DNA of 51,331 bases from assembly GCA_010023045.1 (NCBI GenBank), contig RGJX01000005.1, positions 1 through 51,331 of the forward strand, given 5' to 3'. Source of the stretch: Actinomycetota bacterium. GTDB taxonomy: Bacteria > Actinomycetota > Actinomycetes > Nanopelagicales > Nanopelagicaceae. Both the position numbers and the translations under genes were made by a program. Under the pieces are notes generated by a model that saw nothing but the letters and a program-made list of their open reading frames with translations, had not been told where the DNA came from and did not search any database. This document shows positions 7,800-16,294 of the stretch, piece by piece (the stretch's first letter is position 1; every line of letters begins with the position of its first letter).

Positions 7800-10289
7800 T
7801 CAGCTCCTCAAGGTGGCTTTGAATCGCTGAACTACAGAACTTGTGGCCTGTTCGCGAAGCTTTGAAACTTCATCGCTCGTAAGTGTTCGGTCAGGCGCCC
7901 GGAAGGTCAAAGTAAAGGCCAAAGAAATCTGGTTCTCCCCATCCCTTTGAAAGCGGTCAAAAAGCTCGACATTCTCTAATAGCTCGCCCGCACCTTCGCG
8001 CAAGACTGCGGTAATTTCGGCCGCAGAAACTTCTGCGGGAACAAAGAACGATACGTCTTGAATTGCCGCCGGCATCGTATTGACTGGTTGGGCTTGAATC
8101 GCCTTCTGGACGGGAATCGCATCGACAAGTAGCGCAAAGAAAATAGTCCGATCGGGCAACCCAAGGGACGCGCAAATTCTTGGATGAATCTCTCCGGCGT
8201 GAGCAACTGGTTGTCCCGCGACTGTGAACTCAGCGCATCGACCTGGGTGCCATGGCGCTAACTCAACATTCTTGACTGAGAAATCACTAGTTATCTCACC
8301 CAGTAATTCACCAGTAATAGCGACGGCATCCTCCCAGGAAGCAGTTCGACCTTTGCCCCACCATCCCGATAATTCAATCTCGCCAGCAACAACACCACCA
8401 ATATGAAGTGATTGGAAGGGTACGCTCTCGTAGATTTTCTTGATCTGATTTGCGGTCGGGCGTTGTGCCGTTGAAATTCCGGTGGCTTTTTCCAATTTCT
8501 TGACATCTCGGAAAACTAAGCCGCTCTCAAAGAGCGCTGCTGACTTTGCGCCTCGAGAGAGATTACGAGCAGCGGTTTCGAGTAAGCCGATAGATAGGTG
8601 GGTACGCAATAGCGGGTTCTGATCGGAAATTGGATTAGCAATCTTGAAGGTTTTTGCACGCTCTCCGGTAAACCCAAACAAGTCCATCTGAGATTGATTT
8701 ACAAAAGGATAGTTATGTACTTCCGTGAAGCCTTTATTTGCTAACGCTAGTGAGAGATAGCGCCTGCGTTGCTGTAACGGCGTAAGTCCAGTTTTACCCG
8801 ACTTAGGAATTTTCGGAGTTGGTATACGAGATGGAATTCGCTCGTATCCATAGAAACGAGCAACCTCTTCAGCAAAGTCAGATACATGATTCAAATCGCC
8901 CCGCCAGCTTGGCGAAGTAATGCGCCATCTCTTTCCTGATTTTGTGACCTTGCATCCAATGGCGGCTAGCGCCTTCGCCACCTCAGCGCTTGAGTAATCC
9001 GTTCCGATAAGTTGGGATATGTCGCTTGGATTAATTGTTGCAAACTTGGCCTTCGGCAAAGTTCCCTTGGAAGAAGTGCCATGGTATTTAGCGCTACCGT
9101 GTTCAATAAGTAATAGCGCGGCTCTCGCCGATGCGATTTCGGCGAGCGTTGGATCTACTCCTCTTTCAAATCTCCGAGAAGCTTCCGAGGAAAGGATATG
9201 GTTTCGCGAGTTTCTTGCAACGGCAACTGGATTGAAGTGAGCAGCCTCTAGTGCAATCTTGCTTGTTTCATCTCCAACTTCACTATCAAGACCCCCCATG
9301 GTTCCAGCCAAGGCAAGAGGTCGCTTTTCATCAGCAATTAAGAGATCATCCTTAGTCAATTTTCTTACCTGTTTATCTAAAGTTGTAATTGATTTGAAAG
9401 AGTTGGCGCGCTGTACTCGCAACCTTCCATTTATCTTCTCGGCATCAAATGCATGAAGTGGCTGTCCGAGCTCCAACATCACATAGTTGGTCACATCAAC
9501 AGCCAGTGAGATTGGGCGCATGCCAGCCTGGGTTAGGCGACGGGACATCCAAGTAGGTGTCTTTGCTCTTGGATCTAGGTTGCTAAGAGAGCGGAGAAAT
9601 ATCAAATCAGCACCGCTCTTATCAAGAATCTCAACTTGAGTGATTTTTCCGCTCTTTTTCACTCTGGCTAACTTATTTAGTAACGCTTTACTTTCAATAT
9701 CTTTGAATTTAAATCCCAACGACATAGCCAATTCGCGTGCGGCGCCCCTCACTGACATGGAATAACCACGATCCGGATTTACCGCTATATCTATGATCGG
9801 GTCATCTGCTCCAAGCGCCTTTAGGGCGTCACTTCCTATCTTGAATTTTCCATCGAGCACGATGATTCCGTTATGGTCCTCGCCTAATCCAAGCTCTCGC
9901 GCGGAACAGATCATGCCGTTACTTAATCTTCCATATGTCTCACGTGCGGAGATTGCGAAGTTCCCCGGCAAGACGGCTCCAGGCAGCGCGACAACAACTT
10001 GATCTCCAACCTTAAAATTTGTAGCTCCGCAAATCACATATCGATTGGATTTCTCGCCCAGATCAAGGGCCACAAAGCGAATGGGCTTCTTATGCCCGGT
10101 TAATTCTTCGATTTCCAATACTGTTCCTACTTTAAGCGGCCCTTTGATTCCTGAGGCAGGATTAATTACATCTTCAACCTCAAAACCTACTTTTACAAAT
10201 GCCGCGACTAGTTTCTCAACATTCTTGGCTGGGTCGAAACCCTTAGGAAAGGTTATGAAATCTGCAAGCCATGAGATAGGAAGTTTCAT
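7800..10289 (-). CDS. pheT: Phenylalanyl-tRNA synthetase beta subunit
   Basis: Large subunit of the (alpha-beta)2 PheRS. Order of domains: tRNA-binding OB fold (residues ~40-150, with ICGATNFKVGDQVVVALPGA), B3/B4 editing region (~200-390), B5 (~400-480), catalytic-like core (~490-700) and C-terminal FDX-ACB anticodon-binding domain (~735-829). Length 829 is normal. Start ATG overlaps the pheS stop by 4 nt. It ends right at the ARG boxes, with no obvious intrinsic terminator between it and argC, so read-through into the arg operon is possible. Confidence 0.97.
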   Translation of the reverse strand: MKLPISWLADFITFPKGFDPAKNVEKLVAAFVKVGFEVEDVINPASGIKGPLKVGTVLEIEELTGHKKPIRFVALDLGEKSNRYVICGATNFKVGDQVVVALPGAVLPGNFAISARETYGRLSNGMICSARELGLGEDHNGIIVLDGKFKIGSDALKALGADDPIIDIAVNPDRGYSMSVRGAARELAMSLGFKFKDIESKALLNKLARVKKSGKITQVEILDKSGADLIFLRSLSNLDPRAKTPTWMSRRLTQAGMRPISLAVDVTNYVMLELGQPLHAFDAEKINGRLRVQRANSFKSITTLDKQVRKLTKDDLLIADEKRPLALAGTMGGLDSEVGDETSKIALEAAHFNPVAVARNSRNHILSSEASRRFERGVDPTLAEIASARAALLLIEHGSAKYHGTSSKGTLPKAKFATINPSDISQLIGTDYSSAEVAKALAAIGCKVTKSGKRWRITSPSWRGDLNHVSDFAEEVARFYGYERIPSRIPTPKIPKSGKTGLTPLQQRRRYLSLALANKGFTEVHNYPFVNQSQMDLFGFTGERAKTFKIANPISDQNPLLRTHLSIGLLETAARNLSRGAKSAALFESGLVFRDVKKLEKATGISTAQRPTANQIKKIYESVPFQSLHIGGVVAGEIELSGWWGKGRTASWEDAVAITGELLGEITSDFSVKNVELAPWHPGRCAEFTVAGQPVAHAGEIHPRICASLGLPDRTIFFALLVDAIPVQKAIQAQPVNTMPAAIQDVSFFVPAEVSAAEITAVLREGAGELLENVELFDRFQRDGENQISLAFTLTFRAPDRTLTSDEVSKLREQATSSVVQRFKATLRS

Positions 10290-11317
10290 TTACTTCCAAC
10301 CCCAAATTGGCGCGAGAAGCGGAGGTCGCCTTCAACGATGTCGTGCATATCGCTAATTCCATTGCGAACCATCAACGTTCGCTCCAAACCCATGCCAAAT
10401 GCAAAGCCGGTATAAACGGAAGTATCTATCCCGCATGCTTCAAGAACCTTGGGGTTAACCATCCCGCATCCACCCCACTCAATCCACCGCCCGTTATAGA
10501 AAAAATCTACTTCTGCGCTTGGTTCAGTGAAGGGAAAGAAAGATGGTCGAATTCGAGTCGTGACATCTGGGCCAAAGATGCGCGCCGCAAATAGATCCAG
10601 CGTTCCTTTCAGGTCAGCCATGGTGATGCCTTTATCTACAACCAAACCCTCAACTTGATTAAAGACCGGGGTATGAGTTGCATCCAATTCATCAGAGCGG
10701 TAAGTCCGACCAGGGCAGATAACGTAAATCGGTGGTTCGTTTTCAAGCATGGTGCGAATTTGAACTGGAGAGGTATGCGTCCTTAATACCAAACCCGAAT
10801 CGACTGGTTCGATGAAAAATGTATCCTGCATCGTGCGCGCTGGATGATCCTCTGGGATATTTAATGCATCAAAATTCAACCAACCGGATTCCAATTCCGG
10901 ACCTTCTGCAACTTGGTAGCCCAGTCCAACAAATAGATCTTCAATCTCAAACCTAAGTGATGTCAATGGATGAAGCGCACCGCGATGGGTACGTTGAGTT
11001 GGAAGGGTGACATCAACGCGCTCTTCCACCAATGCCTTGGTGTCGCGAGCAAGAGTGAGCTCACGTTCCTTATCATCAAAAGCTTGATTGATATTTGCTC
11101 TCGCGGTGCCGATTATTTTGCCAGTTGCTGCTCGCTCTTCAATCGGTACCTGGCCTAAGGATTGATTTGCTCGCGCGATTGGAGAGCGATCACCCACATG
11201 GGAGATCTTTACCTCTTTTAACTCCTCCAGGCTCTTGGCGCTCGAGATCGCAAGGACCGCGCTCTTTTTAATGAGCTCAATTTGAGCCGGATCGATAGAT
11301 ATCGGAGAAGCGGACAC
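10286..11317 (-). CDS. pheS: Phenylalanyl-tRNA synthetase alpha subunit
   Basis: Catalytic subunit, class II synthetase. It has the N-terminal coiled-coil arm (residues ~10-90) and motifs around HPLTSLRFEIEDLF, EDHPARTMQDTFF, RTHTSPVQIR, the motif 2 region GRTYRSDELDATHTPVF and motif 3 GFAFGMGLERTLM. 343 residues, near the family norm. It is 37 nt after the rRNA methyltransferase gene and overlaps pheT by 4 nt. Confidence 0.97.
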   Translation of the reverse strand: MSASPISIDPAQIELIKKSAVLAISSAKSLEELKEVKISHVGDRSPIARANQSLGQVPIEERAATGKIIGTARANINQAFDDKERELTLARDTKALVEERVDVTLPTQRTHRGALHPLTSLRFEIEDLFVGLGYQVAEGPELESGWLNFDALNIPEDHPARTMQDTFFIEPVDSGLVLRTHTSPVQIRTMLENEPPIYVICPGRTYRSDELDATHTPVFNQVEGLVVDKGITMADLKGTLDLFAARIFGPDVTTRIRPSFFPFTEPSAEVDFFYNGRWIEWGGCGMVNPKVLEACGIDTSVYTGFAFGMGLERTLMVRNGISDMHDIVEGDLRFSRQFGVGSK

Positions 11318-11354
11318 CGGAGAATTCTACTTAAGGCACGCTCAAATAGAGCTG

Positions 11355-12146
11355 CTATTTTCCAGCGTTTGCTACCGCATACATAACAACCGATGCGGCC
11401 GTCGCAAGATTCAAGCTCTCGGTCTTTCCCGCCATCGGAATTGATACTGACTTTGCCCCAAGGCTTACTTCCACTTCTGGTGGGAGTCCCCGAGCTTCGT
11501 TTCCGAAGATCCAGATTGAAGGCTTACCTAATGATTCTCTAGCTGCATCCATCAAGGAGAGTGGAGCGTCGGCTTTGGTGGCAAATAGATTGCTATCAGT
11601 CTTTTCCGCAAACGCCTTGATATCAGCTACCGAAACTTCGTCGAGTACCTTCGTTTGCCAGAATGATCCTGCGGTTGAGCGAATGACTTTAGGGCTATAG
11701 ACATCAACAGAACTATCGGAGAATATGACCGCATCGAAACCAAATGCATCTGCAGTTCGAATTATGGTTCCAGCGTTACCTGGGTCTTGAATCTGCCAGA
11801 AATAAGCGAACTTTCCACTCTTCAATCCCTGCAGCTCAGAGAGAGCCCTTCGCTTCAATCTTGCAATGGCGAGAACTCCTTGTGGTGAAACTGTATCGGT
11901 CATCGCTTTCATGACTTGGGGTGAAACCTCAATCAAATTCGCGTGGGAAAAAGATCCGAGTCGCTCTAACCCCTCTTGGGTATAGAAGATACTTTCGATT
12001 TCGGTCTCGCTTGAAGCTAGAGCCGCCTTAATGTTTTGCACACTTTCGATTACATATCTGCCGCGCTCGCGCCGCTCTTTTACTCCTCTTGAACCTAAAA
12101 GAGCCTTCACCGCCTCGACGTGAGGCGATTGAAGGCTCGTAATCAT
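11355..12146 (-). CDS. TrmH/SpoU-family RNA 2'-O-methyltransferase
   Basis: SPOUT-class methyltransferase, probably acting on 23S rRNA. An N-terminal substrate-binding domain (residues ~1-95) is followed by the knotted SpoU domain with QIQDPGNAGTIIRTADAFGF (motif 1), IFGNEARGLPPEV (motif 2) and IPMAGKTESLNLATAASVV (motif 3), all of which are intact. The position between rplT and pheS is the usual actinobacterial arrangement. The exact modified nucleotide (RlmB-like or TsnR-like) cannot be told from sequence. Confidence 0.93.
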   Translation of the reverse strand: MITSLQSPHVEAVKALLGSRGVKERRERGRYVIESVQNIKAALASSETEIESIFYTQEGLERLGSFSHANLIEVSPQVMKAMTDTVSPQGVLAIARLKRRALSELQGLKSGKFAYFWQIQDPGNAGTIIRTADAFGFDAVIFSDSSVDVYSPKVIRSTAGSFWQTKVLDEVSVADIKAFAEKTDSNLFATKADAPLSLMDAARESLGKPSIWIFGNEARGLPPEVEVSLGAKSVSIPMAGKTESLNLATAASVVMYAVANAGK

Positions 12147-12160
12147 TTCTATTCGCTCTG

Positions 12161-12523
12161 TTAAGAGACTTTCACATTCTTCTTGGCAACCTCTACTAAA
12201 TTAGCGAAGGCCTTCGGATCATTTGTGGCTAAATCCGAGAGAACACGACGATCAACTTCAATACCCGCGGCCTTTAGGCCTTGGATAAAACGGTTGTAGG
12301 TAATCCCATTTTCGCGAGCGGCCGCATTAATACGGGTGATCCAAAGCTGACGGAAATCACCTTTCTTATCTTTACGGTCATTGAAGGCATAAATCATCGA
12401 GTGAGTGACTTGTTCTTTTGCCTTTGTGAAGAGACGGGAACGCTGTCCGCGATAACCGCTGGCGCGCTCTAATACTGTGCGACGCTTCTTCGCCGCGTGA
12501 ACTCCACGTTTTACTCTAGCCAT
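12161..12523 (-). CDS. rplT: 50S ribosomal protein L20
   Basis: Large-subunit assembly protein. It begins with the typical [15 protein letters not shown] basic tail and contains [15 protein letters not shown]-like sequence (here [15 protein letters not shown]) in the globular domain. 120 residues. It is 10 nt after rpmI in the infC-rpmI-rplT operon; in several bacteria L20 represses this operon through the leader, and the leader here is structured. Confidence 0.98.
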   Translation of the reverse strand: MARVKRGVHAAKKRRTVLERASGYRGQRSRLFTKAKEQVTHSMIYAFNDRKDKKGDFRQLWITRINAAARENGITYNRFIQGLKAAGIEVDRRVLSDLATNDPKAFANLVEVAKKNVKVS

Positions 12524-12533
12524 GGCACTCCCC

Positions 12534-12731
12534 TTACTTCATTCCAAGCAAGCGCTTGGCTGAGAACGTATTTCGGTCATTTGCAGTTGCATCCTTCGAG
12601 AGGCGGCGAGTCAATCGCGATGACTTACGCTCGAGCAGGTGGCGCTTTCCGGCGCGCTCATGCATAACCTTTCCGGATCCGGTGACGCGGAAGGTCTTCT
12701 TCGCACCACTATGAGTCTTCATCTTTGGCAT
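12534..12731 (-). CDS. rpmI: 50S ribosomal protein L35
   Basis: Small basic ribosomal protein of 65 residues with the family start [21 protein letters not shown] and the [14 protein letters not shown] region. It lies between infC (11 nt gap) and rplT, with a GGAGCTAC-type ribosome binding site just upstream. Confidence 0.97.
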   Translation of the reverse strand: MPKMKTHSGAKKTFRVTGSGKVMHERAGKRHLLERKSSRLTRRLSKDATANDRNTFSAKRLLGMK

Positions 12732-12742
12732 ATGTAGCTCCT

Positions 12743-13318
12743 TTACTTCTGCTCGTTCTTTACAGCAGCTGCGCGACGTTTCGCTTCAGCTACTGCATCG
12801 CTCTTCTTCTTAAGCGGACCGAGCACCATCGTCATGCTCCGTCCCTCTCGCTTTGGTGCGAATTCGACAAATCCAGTTCCTGCGACATCTTCAGCAAGAC
12901 GCTGCAGCAACCGAAACCCAATTTCGGGGCGAGTTTGTTCACGCCCCTTGAACTGAACAGTTACCTTCACCTTGTCCCCACCAAGAAGAAACTTCTCGAT
13001 GTGATTCTTCTTCGTCTCGTAATCATGGTTCTCGATCTTTAAGCCCATCCGGATTTCCTTCACCACAATGTGGGTCTGGTTCTGGCGAGCTTCCCGTGCT
13101 TTCTGGGCGATCTCGTACTTGTACTTCCCAAAATCCATGATCTTGCAGACTGGAGGCTGCGCATCCGGTGCGATCTCTACGAGATCGTAACCAGCCTCAT
13201 CGGCTAGTCGTAGCGCTACATCAATAGCAACTACACCAACTTGCTCGCCGCCTGCTCCGATCAATCTAATTTCTGGAACGCGGATACGATCGTTGATTCT
13301 CGGTTCTGTGGTGCTGAT
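12743..13318 (-). CDS. infC: Translation initiation factor IF-3, predicted ATC start
   Basis: IF-3 prevents premature subunit joining and discriminates against non-standard start codons. Both domains are present: N-domain ([17 protein letters not shown]) and C-domain ([30 protein letters not shown]). The reading frame is open up to a TTG at 13363, but homologues begin with (M)STxxRINxRI-like sequence. An AAAGGAAG ribosome site (13330-13323) sits 4-6 nt upstream of ATC 13318-13316, the codon that aligns with that start. infC is the well-known gene that uses rare AUU/AUC/AUA starts for autoregulation, so I prefer ATC (191 residues). The longer TTG version has no ribosome site. Confidence 0.9.
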   Translation of the reverse strand: MSTTEPRINDRIRVPEIRLIGAGGEQVGVVAIDVALRLADEAGYDLVEIAPDAQPPVCKIMDFGKYKYEIAQKAREARQNQTHIVVKEIRMGLKIENHDYETKKNHIEKFLLGGDKVKVTVQFKGREQTRPEIGFRLLQRLAEDVAGTGFVEFAPKREGRSMTMVLGPLKKKSDAVAEAKRRAAAVKNEQK

Positions 13319-13501
13319 AACTCTTCCTTTCAAATATTCGAGTAGGGAATCGAATAGATTCAAGATTGAGAGGAGGCCGCAACAATTCCTACAGGCGATG
13401 AACCCTGTGATCCTTGACCAGCTCGCTTAGGAAGCGAGTTAGGTGGGAGCGGCTAGCTCCACTTCATCTTGGCCATCAGGCCTAGTTAGGCCCAATTGCT
13501 G
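13319..13501 (-). promoter_or_regulatory. Structured 5' leader of infC-rpmI-rplT
   Basis: About 180 nt lie between the predicted transcription start and the IF-3 start codon. Successive hairpins are visible: GGAGC/GCTCC (13446-13460), CTCGCTT/AAGCGAG (13422-13438, 7-bp stem with a 3-nt loop) and ACAGG/CCTGT (13391-13408), plus a GGCC-based repeat at 13479-13492. No hairpin is followed by a clear T-run, so control of translation is more likely than attenuation. It could be an L20 or IF-3 control element; I cannot match it to a named RNA family. Confidence 0.45.
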
Positions 13502-13507
13502 TGGCAA

Positions 13508-13536
13508 AGGTTACCGGGCAGACCTTGGCCAACCAA
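13508..13536 (-). promoter_or_regulatory. Candidate infC promoter
   Basis: Minus strand TTGGTT (13536-13531), 17-bp spacer, TAACCT (13513-13508). It lies in the divergent region between infC and the DUF3099 gene and would start a leader of about 180 nt. Confidence 0.5.
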
Positions 13537-13565
13537 ATCGGGGTGCGCTTAATGAGCCTGGCATC

Positions 13566-13571
13566 TAGCGT
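13566..13571 (+). promoter_or_regulatory. -10 box for the DUF3099-SURF1 unit (leaderless)
   Basis: TAGCGT ends exactly 6 nt before the ATG at 13578 and there is no ribosome binding site (the intervening bases are TAGGCC). No convincing -35 hexamer is seen at the expected distance. The arrangement repeats that of argC, ctaA, the ABC exporter and the thioesterase. Confidence 0.55.
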
Positions 13572-13577
13572 TAGGCC

Positions 13578-13859
13578 ATGAAGAAGCGTGGCGATGAAGA
13601 GTTTCACAACATCACTGAGGCTCAATCGGCGCTCTCGGATGATATTCCTGGTCGCCAGCGAAAGTACTTCTGGTCGATGATGATTCGTACACTCTGCTTC
13701 CTTCTGGCCGTTTTCACACCTAGTCCATATCGCTGGTTCTTCTTAGTCGGCGCGGTAACACTTCCTTATATTTCAGTAATTGTTGCAAACGCCGGCCGTG
13801 AGACGATTAGAGGAGAGGCAAAATTGCTTCGTTCTCGTAATCGTGAGATTGGTAGATGA
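13578..13859 (+). CDS. DUF3099 small membrane protein
   Basis: A 93-residue protein with a soluble N-terminus (~1-30) and two probable membrane segments (~34-48 and ~53-71) around a short SPYRWF turn, ending in a basic tail. The pattern and the VIVANAGRE sequence fit the actinobacterial DUF3099 family, whose function is unknown. It overlaps the SURF1 gene by 4 nt (ATGA), suggesting a co-translated partner in respiratory-membrane biogenesis; that role is inference from context only. The start is predicted to be leaderless. Confidence 0.75.
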   Translation: MKKRGDEEFHNITEAQSALSDDIPGRQRKYFWSMMIRTLCFLLAVFTPSPYRWFFLVGAVTLPYISVIVANAGRETIRGEAKLLRSRNREIGR

Positions 13860-14572
13860 AACGAATCGTTGGAGCTTCTCTCCTCGCATTAATTCTTGTA
13901 GCTCTTTGTATTCAAGGCGCTAGCTGGCAATTTGACCGCCATGAAGTACGCCATGCCAAGAATGAATTGATTCGAGCAAATATAGCCAAGGCTCCGGTAA
14001 CAGAATCTGATCTGAGTATCTTAGGTTTAAATGAAGTCGCCTGGCGCTCGATAAAGTTAACGGGACGATTTAATCCAGAGAGTGAGATATTGGTCCGAAA
14101 TAGATATCACGAGGGCAAATACGGATTTGGAGTAATCACTCTCTTTGAAAGCTCTTCTGGTAAGAGGTATTGGGTTGATCGCGGTTGGGTTGTCGCCGGT
14201 AAAGATGCGCTTACTCCCCCAGAGATCAAGCCGGTTTCAAACGAGCTGATTTTAATTGAGGGGAGAGTGAGGGTGGAAGATATTGAATCTCAGATTGCCG
14301 GAACCGTATTTGCGGTACCTGGAAATGATGGTGGTTCCAAATTAACTCGTTGGAATAACGAGAAAGAAATTATTACTGAACCCTTCTACTTCGACCTCAT
14401 CAATTCAGATAACTCCACCTTTATCCCAGATGTACCTGCAATTCTGCCCGAACTAAGTGATGGTCCACACCTTGCGTATTCGGTGCAATGGGTTCTATTT
14501 GCTGGATTGGCTTTCTTTGGACTTTATCTGGTCATTCGCGAAGAGCGGAAGGCTCACGCCGAGAAGCTCTGA
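13856..14572 (+). CDS. SURF1-family cytochrome oxidase assembly protein
   Basis: 238 residues with an N-terminal membrane helix (~4-24), the family's GxWQ-like stretch (ASWQFDRHEVRHAKN), an extracytoplasmic domain containing RYHEGKYGFGVITLFE and YWVDRGWV, and a C-terminal helix (~205-225) preceded by HLAYSVQW. SURF1 proteins assist haem a insertion into cytochrome c oxidase, which fits the haem A synthase gene ctaA at 22659. The 3' end overlaps the convergent ABC exporter gene by 19 nt. Confidence 0.9.
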   Translation: MKRIVGASLLALILVALCIQGASWQFDRHEVRHAKNELIRANIAKAPVTESDLSILGLNEVAWRSIKLTGRFNPESEILVRNRYHEGKYGFGVITLFESSSGKRYWVDRGWVVAGKDALTPPEIKPVSNELILIEGRVRVEDIESQIAGTVFAVPGNDGGSKLTRWNNEKEIITEPFYFDLINSDNSTFIPDVPAILPELSDGPHLAYSVQWVLFAGLAFFGLYLVIREERKAHAEKL

Positions 14573-16257
14573 CGCTGATACAAATCGGCATAAAGTCCAT
14601 TGAGCGAGAGAAGTTCTTCGTGGCGGCCCCGCTCCTTTATCTCCCCTGACTCAATTACAAGAATTTGATCCGCTCTTCTCACCGTTGACAACCGGTGGGC
14701 TATAACGATGCTGGTGCGATCTTTAAGTGCAGTAGCAAGAGCTTCTTGAACTAGCGCTTCATTCTCCGAATCAAGATGCGCTGTCGCTTCATCCAGTATG
14801 ACAATTCGTGGCGCTTTAAGAAGTAGCCGGGCGATAGCAAGTCGTTGTTTTTCCCCTCCAGATAATCTGTGGCCTCGCTCGCCGACAACTGTGTCCAAGC
14901 CATTTGGAAGGGATTGAATCATCTCCCAAATCTGTGCAGCGCGACATGCATCCTCCATTTCGACTTCAGTTGCATCGGCTTTCGCATAGCGCAAATTTGC
15001 CGCAATTGAATCGTGGAACATATGTGCATCCTGGGTTACTACCCCAATTGAATTTCTAAGTGAATCAACTTTAAGTTCTCGAATATCATCGCCGCCAACT
15101 TTTATCGAGCCAGAAGTTACATCGTAGAGCCTCGGAAGAAGCGAGCTAATAGTTGTCTTTCCGGCGCCCGATGGGCCAACAAGCGCCGTTAATGAACCAG
15201 CTGGACTCTCTTTATCGCGCACCATTGGCACTAGATCTAAAACTTCAAATACTCGCTCGAAAGATACAAGTGCGGTCATTACATCCACCCGGACATTAGA
15301 AAGTGCAGTTAGCGGTCCATAGAGACGAACGAGCAAAGTTGTTATGGCAAGTAGCGTTCCCAGGGTAATTTCCTTATTTATCGCTAAATGTCCGCCAACT
15401 CCATATGCGAAAGCAGTTGCAATCGAGGCAATTGAAGTTAAGGCGATGAAGAACATCCGCTGTAGCAGGGCTATCGATACGCCGATATTGGCAACTTTTC
15501 GCGCTCGAGTCGAAAAATAGTTCCGCTCATTGGATTGATCCCCATAGAGAGAGACCAAGAGCGCACCAGAGACGTTGAAGCGCTCTGTCATTGTTGCCGA
15601 CATCTCGGCATTCAGATTGAAGGATTCTCTCGTTAAGCCCTGTAGCTTCCGGCCAACCCATTTTGTAGGAAAGAGAAAGACCGGAAGAAGGGCAAGCGCA
15701 AGTAGGGTTATCTTCCAGGAGAGCGTTAGTAATGCTCCTACTACGAGAATTAGCGTAAGGATATTGCTAACCAAACCAGCCAAAGTAGTTGTGAATGCTT
15801 GCTGGGCGCCAATCACATCTGAATTGATTCGCGAAATTAGCGCTCCAGTTTGGGTGCGCGTAAAGAAAGCAATTGATTGACGTTGCACGTGACTGAAGAC
15901 TTGAGTTCTCAGGTCGAAGATTAGATTTTCACCGATTCGTGCCGAAAACCATCTTCCGATCATGGAGAAGATGGCATCAAGGATTGCTATCAATCCCACC
16001 AATAGGGCAAGTTGGGTTACTAATCCGGGATTTCCGGGGATTACACCATCATCGATCAAGCGCTTGAGCAATAGCGGAGAGGTAATCACTAGTACAGCAT
16101 CAACGACAACGGTGAGTAAGAAGAATATAAGGGCAGTTCGATATGGAGCAGCATAGGAAGCAATTCGCTTCACTGTTCCAGCTTTAAGCCTTTGATCTTT
16201 TACCGAAGCATCTGCGGTAAGCGAGCGGAAAGACATCCACATCGCGTGTTGAGACAT
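14554..16257 (-). CDS. ABC exporter (fused membrane and ATPase domains), ATPase N-terminus missing
   Basis: Type IV ABC exporter half-transporter, cargo unknown. Six membrane helices (~30-310) are followed by an ATPase domain with Walker A GPSGAGKT (~361-368), Q-loop VVTQDAHMF, signature LSGGEKQR, Walker B RIVILDEATAHLD and the H-loop in IVIAHRLS. At 567 residues it is about 60 short of close actinobacterial relatives. DLVPMVRDKES joins directly to PAGSLTALVG near 15205, so the first ATPase strands, including the A-loop aromatic (FxYP) that stacks on adenine, are absent. The frame is kept. The ATG has no ribosome site but a TAAGGT box 6 nt upstream. Confidence 0.88.
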   Translation of the reverse strand: MSQHAMWMSFRSLTADASVKDQRLKAGTVKRIASYAAPYRTALIFFLLTVVVDAVLVITSPLLLKRLIDDGVIPGNPGLVTQLALLVGLIAILDAIFSMIGRWFSARIGENLIFDLRTQVFSHVQRQSIAFFTRTQTGALISRINSDVIGAQQAFTTTLAGLVSNILTLILVVGALLTLSWKITLLALALLPVFLFPTKWVGRKLQGLTRESFNLNAEMSATMTERFNVSGALLVSLYGDQSNERNYFSTRARKVANIGVSIALLQRMFFIALTSIASIATAFAYGVGGHLAINKEITLGTLLAITTLLVRLYGPLTALSNVRVDVMTALVSFERVFEVLDLVPMVRDKESPAGSLTALVGPSGAGKTTISSLLPRLYDVTSGSIKVGGDDIRELKVDSLRNSIGVVTQDAHMFHDSIAANLRYAKADATEVEMEDACRAAQIWEMIQSLPNGLDTVVGERGHRLSGGEKQRLAIARLLLKAPRIVILDEATAHLDSENEALVQEALATALKDRTSIVIAHRLSTVRRADQILVIESGEIKERGRHEELLSLNGLYADLYQRQSFSA

Positions 16258-16263
16258 GTGGCT

Positions 16264-16269
16264 ACCTTA
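16264..16269 (-). promoter_or_regulatory. -10 box for the ABC exporter (leaderless)
   Basis: Minus strand TAAGGT (16269-16264) ends exactly 6 nt before the ATG at 16257, with AGCCAC between and no ribosome binding site. It lies in the 37-bp gap after the sufT-like gene, so the exporter has its own promoter at the end of the suf operon. A weak TTCAGA is present near the -35 distance. Confidence 0.5.
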
Positions 16270-16294
16270 TGGGCTTATTTATCGGAATCTGAAA

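Noticed and set aside
13453-13476. A 7-codon open frame (MAKMKWS) in the infC leader that could be a leader peptide.
   Set aside because: It has no ribosome binding site, no run of regulatory codons and no paired terminator.
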